64,000 nt of DNA from the NCBI RefSeq assembly GCF_030295425.1, contig NZ_AP027081.1:2456001-2520000 (forward strand), written 5' to 3'. The DNA is from Mesoterricola sediminis. GTDB taxonomy: Bacteria > Acidobacteriota > Holophagae > Holophagales > Holophagaceae. The notes under the pieces were generated by a model. That model was not told where the DNA came from. It did not search any database and saw only the letters and a list, made by a program, of their open reading frames with translations. Each line of letters begins with the position of its first letter. The stretch's first letter is position 1. Below, in pieces: positions 61,908 to 64,000 of this stretch. A program made the position numbers and the translations under genes.

Positions 61908-64000
<2,093 letters not shown>

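Overview
This 64 kb window is a very GC-rich bacterial chromosome segment, densely coded on both strands. Two large Oar-type TonB-dependent receptors with carboxypeptidase-like N-terminal domains, a class II MenC, a DNMT2-type methyltransferase, large hybrid histidine kinases and a bacterial sphingolipid gene set together suggest an Acidobacteriota member, probably of class Holophagae (Geothrix/Holophaga-like). This placement is an inference; the partial 23S rRNA at the right end would settle it.

Layout. 1-8.1 kb: the end of a PafA-like phosphatase, a TonB receptor and an NHL-repeat lipoprotein closed by a strong terminator. 8.1-13.4 kb: a 5'-nucleotidase split into two genes, menC, and a two-gene unit of unknown role (P-loop protein plus membrane protein). 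13.4-19.5 kb: a membrane hybrid kinase, an organophosphate-type MFS transporter and an M48-like protein that has lost its zinc site. 19.7-24.7 kb: an operon fitting sphingolipid synthesis (serine palmitoyltransferase, GNAT-type ceramide synthase, ceramide reductase, PAP2 head-group enzyme, MBL-fold protein). 24.7-25.1 kb: a gene-free stretch with a perfect 51-bp inverted repeat. 25.1-30 kb: a four-GAF HD-GYP protein, a DNMT2 homologue and the first copy of a 1.36 kb IS5-type element. 30-39 kb: a phosphodiesterase, a 1571-residue CheB-CheR-PAS-kinase-receiver fusion, and tcdA-tatD-ahcY transcribed from an SAH riboswitch. 39-41.4 kb: D-aminoacylase and yaaA. 41.4-51.3 kb: the chorismate-to-tryptophan block on the minus strand, aroA-aroC and then trpL-trpE-trpG-aroF-trpD-trpC-trpF-trpB-trpA, with a readable attenuator. 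51.4-56.7 kb: a second TonB receptor, a PAS hybrid kinase, a four-Cys small protein and dtd. 56.7-58.0 kb: the second IS copy. 58-61.2 kb: a transpeptidase-like secreted protein, hutI, a DUF465 protein and a methyltransferase. 61.2-64 kb: rnpB, 5S rRNA and most of 23S rRNA, all on the minus strand.

How parts work together. aroA and aroC make chorismate, and the trp operon, which carries its own DAHP synthase, turns it into tryptophan. A 28-codon leader peptide with four Trp codons in six, followed by a terminator hairpin, predicts ribosome-mediated attenuation. ahcY removes S-adenosylhomocysteine and is controlled by a riboswitch that senses it. The sphingolipid genes overlap by start/stop codons and should be co-translated. 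Both IS copies sit in the CTAG that holds the stop codon of the upstream gene, and each carries the same truncated GxxExxY gene bracketed by inverted repeats, so the composite unit has moved as one piece.
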